From Ignavibacteriales bacterium (lineage in GTDB: Bacteria > Bacteroidota > Ignavibacteria > UBA10030 > SZUA-254): a stretch of 64,000 bases of DNA. The first letter of the stretch is position 1. Each line of letters opens with the position of its first letter. The translations under genes and the position numbers were made by a program. The notes under the pieces were generated by a model that saw only the letters and a list, made by a program, of their open reading frames with translations, searched no databases and was not told the origin of the DNA. Positions 53,268 through 62,363 of the stretch are shown here, piece after piece. The stretch lies in assembly GCA_016214905.1 (NCBI GenBank), contig JACRMQ010000003.1, positions 1 through 64,000 of the forward strand, written 5' to 3'.

Positions 53268-55973
53268 GTGAAAATAAGCTCGCTGATCATATCTTTAATT
53301 CTATTCTTGATTCTAACCGGTGGATCGGCGTTGTCTCAATCGAACTATGTTGTTTATCCAACCTCTTTCTCAAACGGAAATAAAAGCACGGAGATTCAAG
53401 CCGATCGACCGAAAATCGGTTTAGTCTTGAGCGGCGGCGGCGCGCGCGGATTGGCACAAATCGGTGTTCTTAAAGCTTTGGAGAAACACGGAGTGCATAT
53501 CGATTTGATTGTTGGAAATAGTTTGGGTAGCGTTGTCGGCGGATTGTACGCTTCGGGTTACACAACGACTGAAATTGAAAGTATAGCATTACATACCGAT
53601 TGGGTAGAGTTATTATCTTTTGCAGAGGAAACAAAGCGGACGGATCTTTTTGTAGGTCAAAAACAATCGCAGCAGGAAGGATTTTTTTCAATCCGGTTCG
53701 ACGGTTTAGAACCGCTAATCCCATCGTCAATCTCAGGTGGTCAGCGTTTGCTGAATTTTTTTTCTCACCTCGCATTGCAGGCGATATATCATCCGGATCC
53801 GAGCTTCGATGATCTGAAAATTCCATTTCGGGCAGTCGCAACCGATTTAATCTCCGGTAGAAGAATTATATTAAACCAAGGATCGCTCGCAGAAGCGCTT
53901 CGTGCCAGTGTTACCGTTCCTCTGCTCTATTCTCCCATCAAAAAAGATTCATTGGTATTGGTTGATGGTGGATTGAGATCAAATATTCCTGCCGATATCG
54001 CCCGCGAGCTTGGATGCGATGTTGTTATAGTTGTTAACTCTACAAGTTCCATGCGCAATCAACAACAGATGAAAGCGCCGTGGGAAGTTGCGGATCAAAT
54101 AATGACGATAATGATGCAGGAATCTAATCGCGATCAATTGAGACTCGCCGATATTGTTATCACCCCAAAAACTCGTGAGAGGATTGTTTCCGATTTTTCA
54201 AATCTTGATTCACTGATTATTGAAGGAGAACTCGCCGCGGATGGCAATATTCAACATATATTTCAAATTATTAAAGAGAAAACTGAGAAACATTCCTCTG
54301 ATTCCGAATTCCGAAATGTGGTGATGAATTTTTCAGGTGAAGGTATTTCAGAATTATTGAAAACGACAATTATCCGCGAATCGGAGTTGGGAAATATTTC
54401 GATCTCACAGGTGCGCGGCTGGCTGGATAAAATTACCGCGAGCGTAGAAAATATAAACCCCTTTGCAGAAATATCACAATCGTGGGATACAGCGAAAATC
54501 TGTATTAATATCAGATCAAGAAAAATCATTCGCGAAATTCGATATCATGGAAATACTTTATTGCCGGATTCCGTGGTGCAAAAATGTATAAGTCAATGCA
54601 TTGGTCATTCAATCGGTGATTCGGTTACTGTGAGCAATCGTGAAAATCTTCTGCGCCGATATCGGCAATTAGGTTATTCATTAGTCAGAATCGATTCGTT
54701 AATGGTTGATAATGAGGGAATATTATCATTCCGGATTAATGAAGGCGTGATTGGTGGCATCGAATATAATGGAAATGTGAAAACGCGTGATTACATTATC
54801 AGGCGGGAATTTCCTTTGGGGGTCGGAGATGTTTTTAATATTGACAAAGCTACACGCGGAATTATCAATATTAAAAGCACAGGTCTTTTCGATTATGTTT
54901 TTGTGAATGTGAAATATAAAAACGAATTACCGGTGATTATTCTGAATGTTAAAGAGCATAGCTCGGAACTCGTGCGTCTCGGTTTTCATGCTGATAACGA
55001 ACATGGGATAGTTAGCACGGTCGATATTCGCGACGGAAATTTCCGCGGCGCATGGGAAGATCTGGGATTAGTTCTGCGCTACGGATACAGAGATTGGTTC
55101 GTTAAAACAGAGTATACCGTGAACCGTATTTTTCATTCTTACTTCACTTTCAATTTACGCGGGTATGTCACTTCACGGGATCTGTTTACATATTCGTACG
55201 CTACTGAAACTTCTACCGAACGTTGGGAAAGAATAGAATCGGGACGATACCGCGACATTCGTTATGGAGGATTAATGATGTTTGGCAGTCATGTTGCACG
55301 TCTCGGTAATGTAACGGCTTCACTTAGATGGGAACAACAGAAAATTAAATCGATATCGGGGACAGGTTATTCGCCGTTGAAACAACGGTTTGTAAGTCTT
55401 CGATTACAGAGCACAATCGACACTGAAGATAAATATTCATTTCCAACAAAAGGATTGATGTTCACAATATCGTTCGAATCGGCATCGAAAAAATTTGGCA
55501 GTGATGTCGGTTTCGGCAAGATTGGTGCCGTGTATGAAAATTATTTCACTGTTTTCTCTCAGCATACTTTGAAAGCAAAAATAACATTCGGTTTTGCAGA
55601 CCAAACATTACCAATTACAGAGCAATACAGTTTGGGCGGTTTTCAATCGTTCTTGGGATTAAGGGATGATGATAGCCGCGGACGGCAAATGTTTATTGGT
55701 AATTTTGAGTATCGACTCAGGTTCCCATTCAAGTTAATTTTCGATACCTATCTTAAATTGAGATATGATTTGGGCACTATATCGTTGGTTCCCGAAGAGC
55801 TCAAGTTCAGTAATTTTCATCACGGGTTTGGTGCCGAGTTGGCGCTCGATACCCCGCTCGGTCCGGCTTCGTTCGGTGCCGGACAAAGTTTCTTCATACG
55901 AAAAAATCTTCCAAACTCTCCGATTGCGGTAGGTCCGATTCTCCTATATTTCTCAATAGGTCCATCGCTCTAA
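53268..55973 (+). CDS. patatin-like phospholipase fused to an Omp85 barrel
   Basis: This protein of about 901 residues starts at GTG 53268 with a signal peptide (MKISSLIISLILFLILTGG). Residues about 50-310 form a patatin domain with the glycine-rich LSGGGARG, the Ser-nucleophile GNSLGS (Ser85), and DGG (Asp233), a Ser-Asp catalytic dyad. Residues about 410-560 look like POTRA domains (IREIRYHGNTLLPDSVV and GGIEYNGNVKTRDYIIRREF). The rest forms an Omp85/BamA-type outer-membrane barrel (LRGYVTSRD, FQSFLGLRDDDSRGRQMF). The layout is that of PlpD, a type Vd autotransporter that releases or displays a lipase. An in-frame TTG at 53238 is an alternative start. Confidence 0.9.
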   Translation: MKISSLIISLILFLILTGGSALSQSNYVVYPTSFSNGNKSTEIQADRPKIGLVLSGGGARGLAQIGVLKALEKHGVHIDLIVGNSLGSVVGGLYASGYTTTEIESIALHTDWVELLSFAEETKRTDLFVGQKQSQQEGFFSIRFDGLEPLIPSSISGGQRLLNFFSHLALQAIYHPDPSFDDLKIPFRAVATDLISGRRIILNQGSLAEALRASVTVPLLYSPIKKDSLVLVDGGLRSNIPADIARELGCDVVIVVNSTSSMRNQQQMKAPWEVADQIMTIMMQESNRDQLRLADIVITPKTRERIVSDFSNLDSLIIEGELAADGNIQHIFQIIKEKTEKHSSDSEFRNVVMNFSGEGISELLKTTIIRESELGNISISQVRGWLDKITASVENINPFAEISQSWDTAKICINIRSRKIIREIRYHGNTLLPDSVVQKCISQCIGHSIGDSVTVSNRENLLRRYRQLGYSLVRIDSLMVDNEGILSFRINEGVIGGIEYNGNVKTRDYIIRREFPLGVGDVFNIDKATRGIINIKSTGLFDYVFVNVKYKNELPVIILNVKEHSSELVRLGFHADNEHGIVSTVDIRDGNFRGAWEDLGLVLRYGYRDWFVKTEYTVNRIFHSYFTFNLRGYVTSRDLFTYSYATETSTERWERIESGRYRDIRYGGLMMFGSHVARLGNVTASLRWEQQKIKSISGTGYSPLKQRFVSLRLQSTIDTEDKYSFPTKGLMFTISFESASKKFGSDVGFGKIGAVYENYFTVFSQHTLKAKITFGFADQTLPITEQYSLGGFQSFLGLRDDDSRGRQMFIGNFEYRLRFPFKLIFDTYLKLRYDLGTISLVPEELKFSNFHHGFGAELALDTPLGPASFGAGQSFFIRKNLPNSPIAVGPILLYFSIGPSL

Positions 55974-56014
55974 TTATCGTTGCAATTCCCGGTTCGAATT
56001 CTTATCTTCAACTC

Positions 56015-56434
56015 ATGAAGAGAGGTTATTCAATAATTGAACACCCTGCGGATCTGGGCATTGAAGCGAATGGGAATTCGCTTGCCGATGCGTTTATACA
56101 GGCTGCCCTCGGATTAATGTCGGTTATTGTTGATCCCGATTCTGTAGAATCGATAATCTCAAAAAATATTCATATAACTGCTGATGATAAAGAACAATTG
56201 CTGGTAAAATGGTTATCGGAAATTCTTTATCTGTATGACGGGAAAAAATTCATTTCAAAAGAATTTCAAATTCTTTTATTTGATGATGTAGAATTGAATG
56301 GTATTGCCATTGGTGAACCATTCTCAGCATCAAAACATAAAATGAGGGTTGATGTCAAAGCAATTACTTATCATCAATTGGTTGTGGAAAAAAATGATGA
56401 AAGAGGAAAGGTGAGAGTTTTTTTAGATATATGA
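56015..56434 (+). CDS. archease
   Basis: This 139-residue archease has the family's opening GYSIIEHPADLGIEANG, the middle DDKEQLLVKWLSEILYLYDG, and the end KAITYHQLVVEKNDERGKVRVFLDI. Conserved acidic residues Asp (near 13) and Asp (near 138) suit calcium binding. Archease speeds RtcB guanylation and multiple turnover and changes nucleotide use. It sits 31 bases before rtcB, which is the classical pair. Confidence 0.93.
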   Translation: MKRGYSIIEHPADLGIEANGNSLADAFIQAALGLMSVIVDPDSVESIISKNIHITADDKEQLLVKWLSEILYLYDGKKFISKEFQILLFDDVELNGIAIGEPFSASKHKMRVDVKAITYHQLVVEKNDERGKVRVFLDI

Positions 56435-56465
56435 CTCAGATAATTTGCATAATGGCGGAAATTGT

Positions 56466-57890
56466 ATGTTTACGAAAATAGACAAGTTCAGGTATTTAAT
56501 CCCGAAATCTTATAAACAGGGAATGAAGATTGATGGATTGGTTTATGCAACTGATAAAATGATTGGGCAAATCGAAAAAGACCAGACAAAAGAACAGGTC
56601 GCGAATGTTGCCACACTACCCGGATTTGTAGGCAAATCTCTTGCAATGCCCGATGCTCATCAGGGCTATGGTTTTTGCATCGGTGGGGTTGCGGCGGCAG
56701 ATATTAATAATGGGGTAGTCTCTGCCGGTGGTGTTGGATTCGATATCAATTGCGGTGTGCGTTTACTTGCCACACAATTTGGATTGAGCGATGTAAAGCC
56801 AAAACTTGAACAACTGCTGAATCGGCTGTTCCGTGATATTCCATGCGGTACGGGAAAAAAGGGTTTACTAAATGTATCAAGATCAGAACTGGATGACGTG
56901 TTGCGCGATGGCGCAGAGTGGGCGGTGAAAAATAATTATGGGAATGATAGAGATCTTGCTCATATCGAAGAGTATGGTAAAATTCCCAACGCCGATCCCG
57001 CTCTTGTAAGTATCAGAGCAAAAGAGAGAGGGCATAATCAATTGGGAACATTAGGATCGGGTAATCACTTTCTTGAGATTCAAGTTGTTTCGGAAATATT
57101 CGATTCTGAAGTTGCGAAAAATTTCGGTTTATCTCAAGGTCAAATTGTTGTATTGATTCACAGCGGATCACGCGGATTAGGTCATCAGGTGTGTACAGAT
57201 TATCTTGATATGATGCAAAGTGGGATGAAGAAATACGGGATCTCGGTTGTCGATAGACAGCTTGCATGCGTTCCTATAAATTCAAAGGAGGGACAAAATT
57301 ATCTAAGTGCCATGGCGGCATCGGCAAATTTCGCTTTTGCAAACAGACAAATGATAACACATTGGACCAGGGAGGTGTTCCATCAAATACTCGGTTCAGG
57401 CGATCTGAAAATTGTGTACGATGTATGCCACAATATTGCGAAGTATGAAGATCATGATGTTGATGGTAAGAGGAAGAAAGTTTTGGTGCACCGGAAAGGA
57501 GCTACACGGGCATTTCCAAAAAATCATATTGCACTGCCACAGGAATTGCGCGGCTTCGGTCAACCGGTTCTTATTCCCGGTAGCATGGGAACATGTTCGT
57601 ATGTGCTGGTGGGTACCGAACTTGCGATGAAAGAGACTTTCGGCTCATCTTGTCACGGTGCTGGCCGATCGAAAAGTCGGACGCAAGCAAAAAAAGAAAC
57701 ATCTGTTGAAGAATTATTCCGTGAGATGAAATCGAAAGATATCATTGTGCAAGGAGAAACTAAATCCGGATTAACAGAAGAGAAACCGGATGCATATAAA
57801 GATGTGAGTGAAGTTGTAGATGTAGTTCACGGAGCCGGGATTGCATTAAAAGTCGCAAAACTCTTTCCTTTAGCGGTAATGAAAGGATGA
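56466..57890 (+). CDS. rtcB: RNA-splicing ligase RtcB
   Basis: RtcB joins RNA 2',3'-cyclic phosphate or 3'-phosphate ends to 5'-OH ends with GTP and manganese. The 474 residues hold the metal motif GGVGFDINCGVRLL (Asp93, Cys96), GSGNHFLEIQ (His201), HSGSRGLGHQV and the guanylation site SSCHGAGRSKSR (His397). The start is ATG 56466; a TTG 21 bases earlier is possible. It is paired with archease upstream. The pair supports RNA repair or tRNA maturation; whether tRNA splicing occurs here is unknown. Confidence 0.96.
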   Translation: MFTKIDKFRYLIPKSYKQGMKIDGLVYATDKMIGQIEKDQTKEQVANVATLPGFVGKSLAMPDAHQGYGFCIGGVAAADINNGVVSAGGVGFDINCGVRLLATQFGLSDVKPKLEQLLNRLFRDIPCGTGKKGLLNVSRSELDDVLRDGAEWAVKNNYGNDRDLAHIEEYGKIPNADPALVSIRAKERGHNQLGTLGSGNHFLEIQVVSEIFDSEVAKNFGLSQGQIVVLIHSGSRGLGHQVCTDYLDMMQSGMKKYGISVVDRQLACVPINSKEGQNYLSAMAASANFAFANRQMITHWTREVFHQILGSGDLKIVYDVCHNIAKYEDHDVDGKRKKVLVHRKGATRAFPKNHIALPQELRGFGQPVLIPGSMGTCSYVLVGTELAMKETFGSSCHGAGRSKSRTQAKKETSVEELFREMKSKDIIVQGETKSGLTEEKPDAYKDVSEVVDVVHGAGIALKVAKLFPLAVMKG

Positions 57891-58214
57891 ATAAATTATT
57901 ACTCTAAAATGGTAAAATCGGAGACTTTTTTTAAAAAATTCTAAATTTTTTAAAATTATTAATAAAATATAACCGTTGTGGACAAGAAATATAAAATCAT
58001 TAAAAATGATGAAAATACGAAGGTTTTCAGTCTGGATAAATTGTGGATAAGTCTGCTATCAACGTATTATCAAGGATTAATAGCTTCATCTAAACTCTTT
58101 CTTTAAAAAAAAGCTTGCATCTTATTAAAAAAATGATTATCCTCATTTTGTAAATTTCCCGAAGGGCAACCCCAAGCCCATATCTCAATAATTCAAATAA
58201 TTAAGGAATGCACA
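57891..58214. other. AT-rich gap with three DnaA-box-like sites
   Basis: This 324-base gap has no gene. It contains TGTGGACAA (57977-57985), TCTGGATAA (58031-58039) and TGTGGATAA (58042-58050), all in one orientation. The last is the exact complement of the DnaA box TTATCCACA. A poly-A/T tract (57930-57970) lies before them. Neither dnaA nor dnaN is close in this window. The gap may hold a DnaA-regulated promoter, a datA-like site, or an origin. Confidence 0.4.
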
Positions 58215-60632
58215 ATGGATTCTTCCGATAAATACGTTGAGATTTTAGAAGGTATATCAGGTGGCTTTTTTGCTTTAGACCAGAACTACCGCTTTACCTA
58301 CTGGAATCGTGCAGCAGAAGACGGAACAGGAATGAAACGCGACGATGTTTTAGGTAAAAACGTCTTCGAGGTTTTTCCGAATGCCAAGGATGCCGAGCTT
58401 GGGGAAAAATATCGGATCGCCATGGAATCTAAAACGTTTCAAAGTTTTGAAACATGTTATCGGGATGAGCGATTTGAATCATGGTACGATATTAGGATAT
58501 ATCCCACCGACAACGGTATATCTGTTTTTTTTCAAGACATAACTAATCAAAAAAGGGAACAGCGTCAGAAAGAAATGTTGATGGAGGTATCGCATGTTAT
58601 CAACGTCGCGCCTCATCTTGACGATCTCTGCCTGAATGCAGGTGAGCGCATCGCCCAGTTTATGGAAATACCCTCCAAATTTGTTTGCATATACCGATAC
58701 GATCAGCGCTCAGGACTTCTTCACTTGATGGCGCCGTCGCTTGTCGATGTTCGAGTTAATCCTGAAGTTGAACATCAGATTGTCGATGAAAAAACCAATA
58801 CTATTGCGGTTCAAACCGCGTTGACACGTAAAGCAATAGTTACGGATGAGCTTGCTCGCAGCACAATAGCCGCCTATTTCCTTGGTGAAGCCGAAGAATC
58901 TAAACTCAAAACTCTCATCTCGATTCCACTTATGGTTCAAAATGAATTGCAGGGAATTTTGGAAGTGCTCTCTCCGAAGGTGGATAAGTATGTTCGCGAT
59001 GAAATGAAATTATTATCGATCATTTCAAACGAATTAGCGATTGGAATGAGCCGCAAGCGATTGATGGACGAGATAACTATTAAGAATATCGAGCTGGAGA
59101 ACGAAAAGAAACGCACAGATGACGCGAATGAAACATTAAAGCGATTTCTGGCAACATTCAGCCACGAATTACGCGCTCCTTTGAATGCGATAGTTGGATT
59201 TTCTGAAATCTTAACAACCGAACTGCAAAACCTTCCGCACGAAAAAGTCAGCAATTTCATGAAGAATATTCATGAAAGCGGAAAACACTTGCAGGGACTC
59301 ATAAACGATATTCTCGATCTCTCCAAAATCGAAGCAGGAAAGATGGAGCTTCACATCGAAGCATATCCGGTTTCTTATTTCACCGAAAGTATTGAACGTG
59401 TACTTCAACAGCAAATTACGCAGAAGAAATTGAATCTGAAGTTTGAGATCGGACACGATATTGATCAACTCGTCGTAGATCAGACCCGCTTCAAACAGAT
59501 ATTAATGAACCTTGTATCGAACGCTGTTAAATTCAGCCACATGAACGGGACAATAACCGTGGCGGTAAAACGATTCGTGAACGAAATTGAAATTGCCGTT
59601 AAAGATGAAGGAGTTGGAATAAAACCCGAAGATCAGGTGCGTTTGTTTCATGCTTTCACTCAGGGGAAGAATTCAAAAGGAATGAAAGAAGGAACCGGGC
59701 TCGGATTGGTTATCACCAAACGACTTGTAGAACTCCACGGCGGTCATATTACAGTTGAAAGCGATTGGGGTAGGGGGACAACTTTCCGTTTTCGCATCCC
59801 AATGGTTCTGGCTGGTGAAGTTGTTGAATCTGCCGATCAACTTCTGCGGATCGTGAGTGAGCAGCCGGTTGCAATGTCTGACGGCGAAAAACCTCTTGTC
59901 CTGATCATTGAAGATAACGCTCAGGCCAGTCAGCTTATCCAGATGTATTTGCAGGAAGCTGGATATCGCACCGAAATAGCCAAAGACGGTAACGAAGGAT
60001 TGGAAAAAGCTAAACGACTTAAACCGCAAATCATTACACTCGATATGATAATGCCGGTAAAAGACGGTTGGCAAGTATTGAAGGAATTGAAGCGCCATCC
60101 GATATGCAAAGATATTCCGATAATAATAATTTCAATTACAGATGAAAAGAAGCTCGGCTTCAGCATGGGCGCAGTTGATTATTTTGTGAAGCCCGTGAAT
60201 AAAGATGAACTGCTTAGCGCGTTGAACAAAATTCCGATGCGGACTATCGAGCAAAAACAGCATCCCAAAGTATTAATTATAGATGATGACAAGAATGCAT
60301 CCGAATTGATCCAGGTAATGCTGGAAGCGGAGGGGTACGAGGTCATAAGTACGATGAACGGGAAAGATGGCGTTCAACTCGCATTATCTGAAAATCCAGA
60401 TCTGATAATTCTTGATCTCATCATGCCCGATATATCAGGATTCAATGTGGCTTATCAGTTGAAACAACAGGCAAAAACTCGGAATACCCCGATAATCATT
60501 CTCACGTCTATGGAAGTTGACGATGATACGCGGGAACAGATGCAGGGATTCATCTCTAGTATCATGAGCAAATCGCGATTTACTAAAAAAGACCTGCTGC
60601 GTGAAATCAATACGATTGAGAAACTGAAATAA
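58215..60632 (+). CDS. PAS-GAF hybrid histidine kinase with two receiver domains
   Basis: This 805-residue cytoplasmic sensor has no membrane helices. In order it has a PAS domain (about 5-115, FFALDQNYRFTYWNRAAE), a GAF domain (about 125-285), a short coiled coil, HisKA (FLATFSHELRAPLNAIVGFSEIL, His317), the ATPase domain (MNLVSNAVKFS, DEGVGIKPEDQ, GTGLGLVI), REC1 with Asp610 (TLDMIMPVKDG) and REC2 with Asp734 (ILDLIMPDISG). Both receiver domains keep the acidic pair and Lys. No output domain is fused, so a partner protein is expected. It follows the DnaA-box gap and ends before a perfect palindrome. Confidence 0.95.
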   Translation: MDSSDKYVEILEGISGGFFALDQNYRFTYWNRAAEDGTGMKRDDVLGKNVFEVFPNAKDAELGEKYRIAMESKTFQSFETCYRDERFESWYDIRIYPTDNGISVFFQDITNQKREQRQKEMLMEVSHVINVAPHLDDLCLNAGERIAQFMEIPSKFVCIYRYDQRSGLLHLMAPSLVDVRVNPEVEHQIVDEKTNTIAVQTALTRKAIVTDELARSTIAAYFLGEAEESKLKTLISIPLMVQNELQGILEVLSPKVDKYVRDEMKLLSIISNELAIGMSRKRLMDEITIKNIELENEKKRTDDANETLKRFLATFSHELRAPLNAIVGFSEILTTELQNLPHEKVSNFMKNIHESGKHLQGLINDILDLSKIEAGKMELHIEAYPVSYFTESIERVLQQQITQKKLNLKFEIGHDIDQLVVDQTRFKQILMNLVSNAVKFSHMNGTITVAVKRFVNEIEIAVKDEGVGIKPEDQVRLFHAFTQGKNSKGMKEGTGLGLVITKRLVELHGGHITVESDWGRGTTFRFRIPMVLAGEVVESADQLLRIVSEQPVAMSDGEKPLVLIIEDNAQASQLIQMYLQEAGYRTEIAKDGNEGLEKAKRLKPQIITLDMIMPVKDGWQVLKELKRHPICKDIPIIIISITDEKKLGFSMGAVDYFVKPVNKDELLSALNKIPMRTIEQKQHPKVLIIDDDKNASELIQVMLEAEGYEVISTMNGKDGVQLALSENPDLIILDLIMPDISGFNVAYQLKQQAKTRNTPIIILTSMEVDDDTREQMQGFISSIMSKSRFTKKDLLREINTIEKLK

Positions 60633-60645
60633 CTCTTTTCTGATA

Positions 60646-60678
60646 AACCTTGCGAAGGTTTTGAACCTTCGCAAGGTT
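60646..60678. repeat. perfect 15-bp palindrome after the hybrid kinase
   Basis: AACCTTGCGAAGGTT (60646-60660) and AACCTTCGCAAGGTT (60664-60678) match exactly around a TTG loop. It lies 14 bases after the kinase stop, between convergent genes. The stem could end transcription on either strand, but no long T-run follows, and its sequence looks like a dispersed repeat. No other copy is in this window. Confidence 0.7.
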
Positions 60679-60714
60679 ACTTATTTCCCTCACCAAAATC
60701 TATCCTCCAAAGAG

Positions 60715-62166
60715 TCAGCGGAGGAGGATCATTTTTTTAACCTCGGAATATTGTACTGTCCATAATCTGCAAAAATAAATCCCCGATGCAAGATTTCCTC
60801 CATTAAATTGAACATGATATCTTCTCGGTTTTTGATTTTGATTCACAAGGGTTTCAACTTTTCTTCCCAGCAAATCGAACACTTCCAATCTTACCAAACC
60901 CTCTTTTGATATTTCATAGTCGATATTTGTTAATCTGCTGAATGGATTTGGATAGTTCTGTCTCAGCATCGCTTCTTTAGGCCTTGTTTCACCGGGGAAA
61001 ATTTCCCGACGGAAGAATATCTCTCCGTTTCCGTTGTCATCTCCGGACCATGCCAGGCTTAATACGTTTTCTGTTAAACTTAATATAGGTTCACCCGATC
61101 GTTTACCATCAGAAGGGTAGAATGGCGGGCAGAATGGTTCCCCTTTTTCTGTGCTGTGCTGTAAAATTAAGGTACCTGAATCTCCAAGATAGTTATCCCA
61201 AACGGTTACAAGTAATCCTTCTGAATAACCTATGTCGGGGAAAACGGCATTCGTGCTGGCAGGTATTTTTATTGGAGCCAGCCATCTCAGGTTATCTTCT
61301 TCATCATATCCGTTACTTTGTCTTAAAAAAATTGAACCGGAATCATTCCATACGATTAATCGTTCTCCTAATTCATCGATAGCGATTTTTGGGTAGAGCG
61401 AAGATATAGCATCTTCGGGTGAAACTAATTCCGGACCATACCATTGAGTTCCGCCATCAGGACTAAAAAAATAACCGACGTCGTTACGGCGGGTTGTTGG
61501 GATAATACCAACGGCATGAAATTCCGTCGAACTCAACCAAAAATCGTTCATTGGAGGCATGTTCGTAGTCATGATGCGCCAAGTATTTCCGTAATCTCCG
61601 CTTCGCAACAATCCGCATGTACCGGGTCTCTGTTCTGCATAATGAATTAGTACGATTGAATCGCGAGCGGCTATTAATCGAGGTTGAGCGTTTGATCGTA
61701 GAATTCGCGGTTCGCTCCATGTAAATCCTCCGTCTGAACTGTTGATAAATCCGGTTCCAACTATTCCGTTAATATAACCGGTGAATGTTATGTACAAATT
61801 GAAATCCGAATTAGCGAATTGTCCCGGACTGAATGCAACATCGGGAGAAACTACAGTTGTAGGTGCGGAGAATATTTCACCGTTGTTAAAACTATGGACA
61901 TATTGAATTCCGGTTCCGGATAAACCACCGATGGTGTCGATGCCGAACCAGATGATGTGGATGCTGTTTCCATCGGTTACAATTTTTGGAGTGATTGAAA
62001 GTACAGAGTCGTGCGAAACTTGCATAATCGGTTGCCAGTTGAGATTACAAGAAAATATTTGGCATCTACCCGTTGTTGAATAGAGAAATGTCGATGTGAC
62101 AACGATCAGTAATATTCGTAATAGAAAATAAGGGATAGATCCCGATTCATAAACCCTTCTGTTCAT
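60715..62166 (-). CDS. secreted sialidase-like protein with type IX sorting domain
   Basis: This protein of about 483 residues starts at ATG 62166 (MNRRVYESGSIPYFLLRILLIVV). Asp-box-like repeats (FINSSDGGFTWSEPRIL, LLRSGDYGNTWRIM, FSPDGGTQWYGPELV) suggest a six-bladed sialidase-like propeller. The last 85 residues form a sorting domain with RQNYPNPFSRLTNIDYEIS, VFDLLGRKV and SGIYFCRL, ending KKMILLR. The catalytic Arg triad of true sialidases is not clear, so enzyme activity is doubtful. It is convergent with the hybrid kinase gene. The upstream in-frame TTG at 62214 is rejected. Confidence 0.85.
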   Translation of the reverse strand: MNRRVYESGSIPYFLLRILLIVVTSTFLYSTTGRCQIFSCNLNWQPIMQVSHDSVLSITPKIVTDGNSIHIIWFGIDTIGGLSGTGIQYVHSFNNGEIFSAPTTVVSPDVAFSPGQFANSDFNLYITFTGYINGIVGTGFINSSDGGFTWSEPRILRSNAQPRLIAARDSIVLIHYAEQRPGTCGLLRSGDYGNTWRIMTTNMPPMNDFWLSSTEFHAVGIIPTTRRNDVGYFFSPDGGTQWYGPELVSPEDAISSLYPKIAIDELGERLIVWNDSGSIFLRQSNGYDEEDNLRWLAPIKIPASTNAVFPDIGYSEGLLVTVWDNYLGDSGTLILQHSTEKGEPFCPPFYPSDGKRSGEPILSLTENVLSLAWSGDDNGNGEIFFRREIFPGETRPKEAMLRQNYPNPFSRLTNIDYEISKEGLVRLEVFDLLGRKVETLVNQNQKPRRYHVQFNGGNLASGIYFCRLWTVQYSEVKKMILLR

Positions 62167-62363
62167 GATTGAGTAAGATGGGGGAAGATTAATATTATTT
62201 TCTATTATATCCAAAAAAAGTCCTCTGCATGATAATACGAAGAAAGAAAGATGAATTCAACTTGGCGGAACGAAAATTATCTTATTGTTTGGAAATTTCT
62301 TACATTAACAACATAAATGCCCGAATAATTCCATATTTCAATTGATTTTCGAAGGAAAGCACT

